This document shows, piece by piece, positions 15,165 to 17,094 of a DNA stretch of 17,094 nucleotides. Source of the DNA: DUQU01 sp964481475 (GTDB taxonomy: Bacteria; Bacillota_I; Bacilli_A; Acholeplasmatales; UBA5453). The stretch is taken from positions 1-17,094 of the forward strand of contig CAYZTG010000020.1 of assembly GCA_964481475.1 (NCBI GenBank). The letters are read 5' to 3'. The notes beneath the pieces are model-generated. The model saw nothing but the letters and a program-made list of their open reading frames with translations, was not told where the DNA came from and ran no database searches. Made by a program: the position numbers and the translations under genes. The stretch's first letter is position 1, and each line of letters begins with the position of its first letter.

Positions 15165-16946
15165 TCATTTTTTTAATACTTCTACTATAAAACTTCTAAA
15201 TAAATATAAGTCAACGGGATCCAAATTCTCTCCTGTTTTCAATTTTTCAACTCGTTTCATAAATTTATCACGGTAAGTTTCTTCTTTAGGTTCATCAACA
15301 ATATTGATTTTTATACTTGTATCTTTGGTGACTGGAGTATACAAAACCCAATAAACAGGAACTAAATGAGTTCTACCATCTTTTCCTACTCTTGGAATAT
15401 AATCAACTTTATTTTCAGTTTGGTAACCATAAGCAGTCACTTTTACTGTATCAGCAAAGCCCCCGGATTTTACAACACTTGTTTTTAAAATATTTCTAGT
15501 ATTAGAGAGTGGATGTTTAAATTCCTCGATATTCATTTTATTGGCAACCTTTTCGTGTTCATAAAAACTAGCATAACTATCGTAAAGATCTTTATAAATA
15601 AATTCTCTTGGTTTTTGATGTTGATAAAGTGGAATTGAAAGTAATGGTGCAAAAGCAAAATAAACATTTTTAAAATAAGCGTTATTGTAATTAATGAATC
15701 GTGAGCGAATCAGCTCATAATCATAATGATAGAAGATATTAGGGTTACCACTTAAATCAAACCCTTTTAAATGATCTGGGAAAACACCATTAATCATATT
15801 AGCCTTTATAAAACCAAAATTATCACCAAAACCGACTTCCTTATCCTTCATTAATTCTAAAAGCTGTTTAATTGCGAGTGGTGTAAACAATAATCTAAAT
15901 TCAACTTCATTATCTCTATTACTAGCTCCCCATAAGACTTCAAACTCTTCATTGGACATCATTGTGTATGAACCATTTTTTGAAATGCTTTTTTGTGTTT
16001 TTTTAATTAAAGATTTAGAATCTTTTTTTACGAGTTTATCAATTTGTTTCTGTGTGAGATGTTCAGCATCAGAATCAGTTCTAGAAAAATTAAGATTTGG
16101 TGCTGCTTCATTACCATAGATTAGATAAGCCTCTTCACGGTAATATGGACAAGGTCTTTCAAGGGAAGCCGTTAAGAGCTGTGTATGTACTTGTGCCGTG
16201 CGTTTTCCATTTATAGTTACATAAGTTGTATAGGTAATTGTAAGGGAACCTGTATAAATTTTAGTGCCAAGATTGTGTACTAAATCATTAGCTATATAAA
16301 ATGGGTTTCCGTTAATATCACCTGATTTAACATAAAGAGATGACCTGTCTGGATCAATTTCATTATAAAGGCCAAATTTGTTTACTAAGTAATCTAAGCG
16401 TTTGCTATCAAAAATTGGATCGAGATTAAAGATAGGTAATGTTTTAGAAAAGAGAGTCTCACTCATCCCTTCATAAAAAAGGTCGTTAAGAGGTTTGACT
16501 TGACTAAAAGCAAGTTGGATATTTTCTTCAATTTTTTTGTCTAATTCATTAATCTCTTGTTTAAGTGATTTTATTTTTGGGTTTATCTTTTTGAAGATTA
16601 ATAATAACATTCCAATTGAAAGAAGAATACCTAAGATTAGTAAGAAAACATTGAGTGTGATATTATTTTGAAAGTTAGCTATAGAAATAATACTCATCAC
16701 TAATGAGAGGATTGTTACTACGATTAAAAAGATCTTTAAGGACTTTTGGCCAGATAGTTTTTTATCAATATTTGTACGGTTATTTTTTAAATTATTAATT
16801 TTTTTAACTGTTGTTTGATTTTCGTCAATGTTAATATTGGACTTTTCAACTAACTCATCAAAATAGTTTATTGTATTTTCGTTGTGTAAGTCTTTGTAGA
16901 TATTCTTAAAGTTTTTAAGTGGATCATAGACAGTATTATCTTGCAT
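15165..16946 (-). CDS. membrane protein of unknown function, operon partner of lemA
   Basis: The 593-residue product has a charged N-terminal segment (1-68), two adjacent membrane helices (about 71-90 and 98-118), a short coiled coil (about 120-145, IKSLKQEINELDKKIEEN) and a large soluble C-terminal region of about 445 residues, likely on the same side as the N-terminus. There is no signal peptide or catalytic motif that I recognise; noteworthy segments are TYTTYVTINGKRTAQVHTQLL, RPCPYYREEAYLIYGNEAAPNLNF and YIPRVGKDGRTHLVPVYWVLY. Large two-TM proteins of this type are found next to LemA in Mollicutes and other Bacillota, as here, so the pair probably forms one membrane complex (inference). 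AGGAGG stands 7 nt before the ATG on the minus strand. Confidence 0.78.
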   Translation of the reverse strand: MQDNTVYDPLKNFKNIYKDLHNENTINYFDELVEKSNINIDENQTTVKKINNLKNNRTNIDKKLSGQKSLKIFLIVVTILSLVMSIISIANFQNNITLNVFLLILGILLSIGMLLLIFKKINPKIKSLKQEINELDKKIEENIQLAFSQVKPLNDLFYEGMSETLFSKTLPIFNLDPIFDSKRLDYLVNKFGLYNEIDPDRSSLYVKSGDINGNPFYIANDLVHNLGTKIYTGSLTITYTTYVTINGKRTAQVHTQLLTASLERPCPYYREEAYLIYGNEAAPNLNFSRTDSDAEHLTQKQIDKLVKKDSKSLIKKTQKSISKNGSYTMMSNEEFEVLWGASNRDNEVEFRLLFTPLAIKQLLELMKDKEVGFGDNFGFIKANMINGVFPDHLKGFDLSGNPNIFYHYDYELIRSRFINYNNAYFKNVYFAFAPLLSIPLYQHQKPREFIYKDLYDSYASFYEHEKVANKMNIEEFKHPLSNTRNILKTSVVKSGGFADTVKVTAYGYQTENKVDYIPRVGKDGRTHLVPVYWVLYTPVTKDTSIKINIVDEPKEETYRDKFMKRVEKLKTGENLDPVDLYLFRSFIVEVLKK

Positions 16947-16989
16947 ATTTTACCTCCTAGTCATTGTTTATAGTTTACTCTAAAAGTCG

Positions 16990-16995
16990 ATTATA
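16990..16995 (-). promoter_or_regulatory. -10 box of the lemA operon
   Basis: On the minus strand a perfect TATAAT lies 43 nt before the ATG at 16946. No good -35 is seen at 17 nt. The 148 bases from 16947 to 17094 hold no other gene or structure that I can support. Confidence 0.4.
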
Positions 16996-17094
16996 GTAAA
17001 GTGATTTTAAGGCTTATTTTTGAAAAATATATAAATATATATAACATAGTTTGCGACAAATAGATTACTATATTGATAAAAGCACTTGATTATA

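Noticed and set aside
1..17094. Mycoplasma-type code with TGA as Trp
   Set aside because: TGA ends two well-supported genes at overlapping start codons, and Trp is encoded by TGG throughout.
1..17094. CRISPR array, IS element, prophage or defence island
   Set aside because: No regularly spaced repeats, transposase, integrase, phage or nuclease genes are seen; apart from the GLUG-like units no repeat family is present.

Overview
The window is AT-rich bacterial DNA, densely packed, with strong AGGAGG-type ribosome binding sites. It uses the standard stop codons: TGA ends the DUF1858 gene and the 239-residue membrane protein, and Trp is written TGG. Protein content (FabK, DsrE, DUF1858/DUF438, LemA, MMPL, a lipoprotein) suggests a low-GC Bacillota or a Mollicute that kept the standard code, such as the Acholeplasma/Izemoplasma group. 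This placement is an inference; there is no rRNA or other marker here.

Left part (1-3460, plus strand): the 3' part of a RimK-like ATP-grasp ligase; fabK, the FMN-dependent enoyl-ACP reductase of fatty acid synthesis, behind a 20-bp palindrome; a small DsrE-family protein with its own terminator; then an overlapping pair, a DUF1858 protein and a DUF438-hemerythrin-PAS protein, which look like a redox or di-iron sensor unit.

Middle (3479-9612, plus strand): a leaderless 607-residue protein with Ig/FN3-like modules and GLUG-like repeats at an exact 33-residue period; a GNAT-like acyltransferase whose Shine-Dalgarno site is separated from its start by a small hairpin; an NAD(P)-dependent extended SDR; an unknown polytopic membrane protein; and an NAD(P)-dependent malic enzyme overlapping it. 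The malic enzyme reading frame is intact over 388 codons except for one in-frame TAA at codon 177, exactly between its two domains. A strong two-way terminator closes this block.

Right part (9631-14401): a TetR regulator is divergent from an MMPL/RND exporter, which overlaps by 14 nt a gene for a large lipoprotein. The shared 141-bp intergenic region holds opposed promoters and palindromes that could be TetR operators. This looks like a self-regulated export system.

Far right (14428-17094, minus strand): a two-gene operon of a 593-residue two-TM membrane protein followed by LemA, sharing a two-way terminator with the lipoprotein gene. The last 148 bases hold only the likely promoter of this operon and AT-rich sequence. 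No tRNA, rRNA, CRISPR array, IS element or phage gene was seen.
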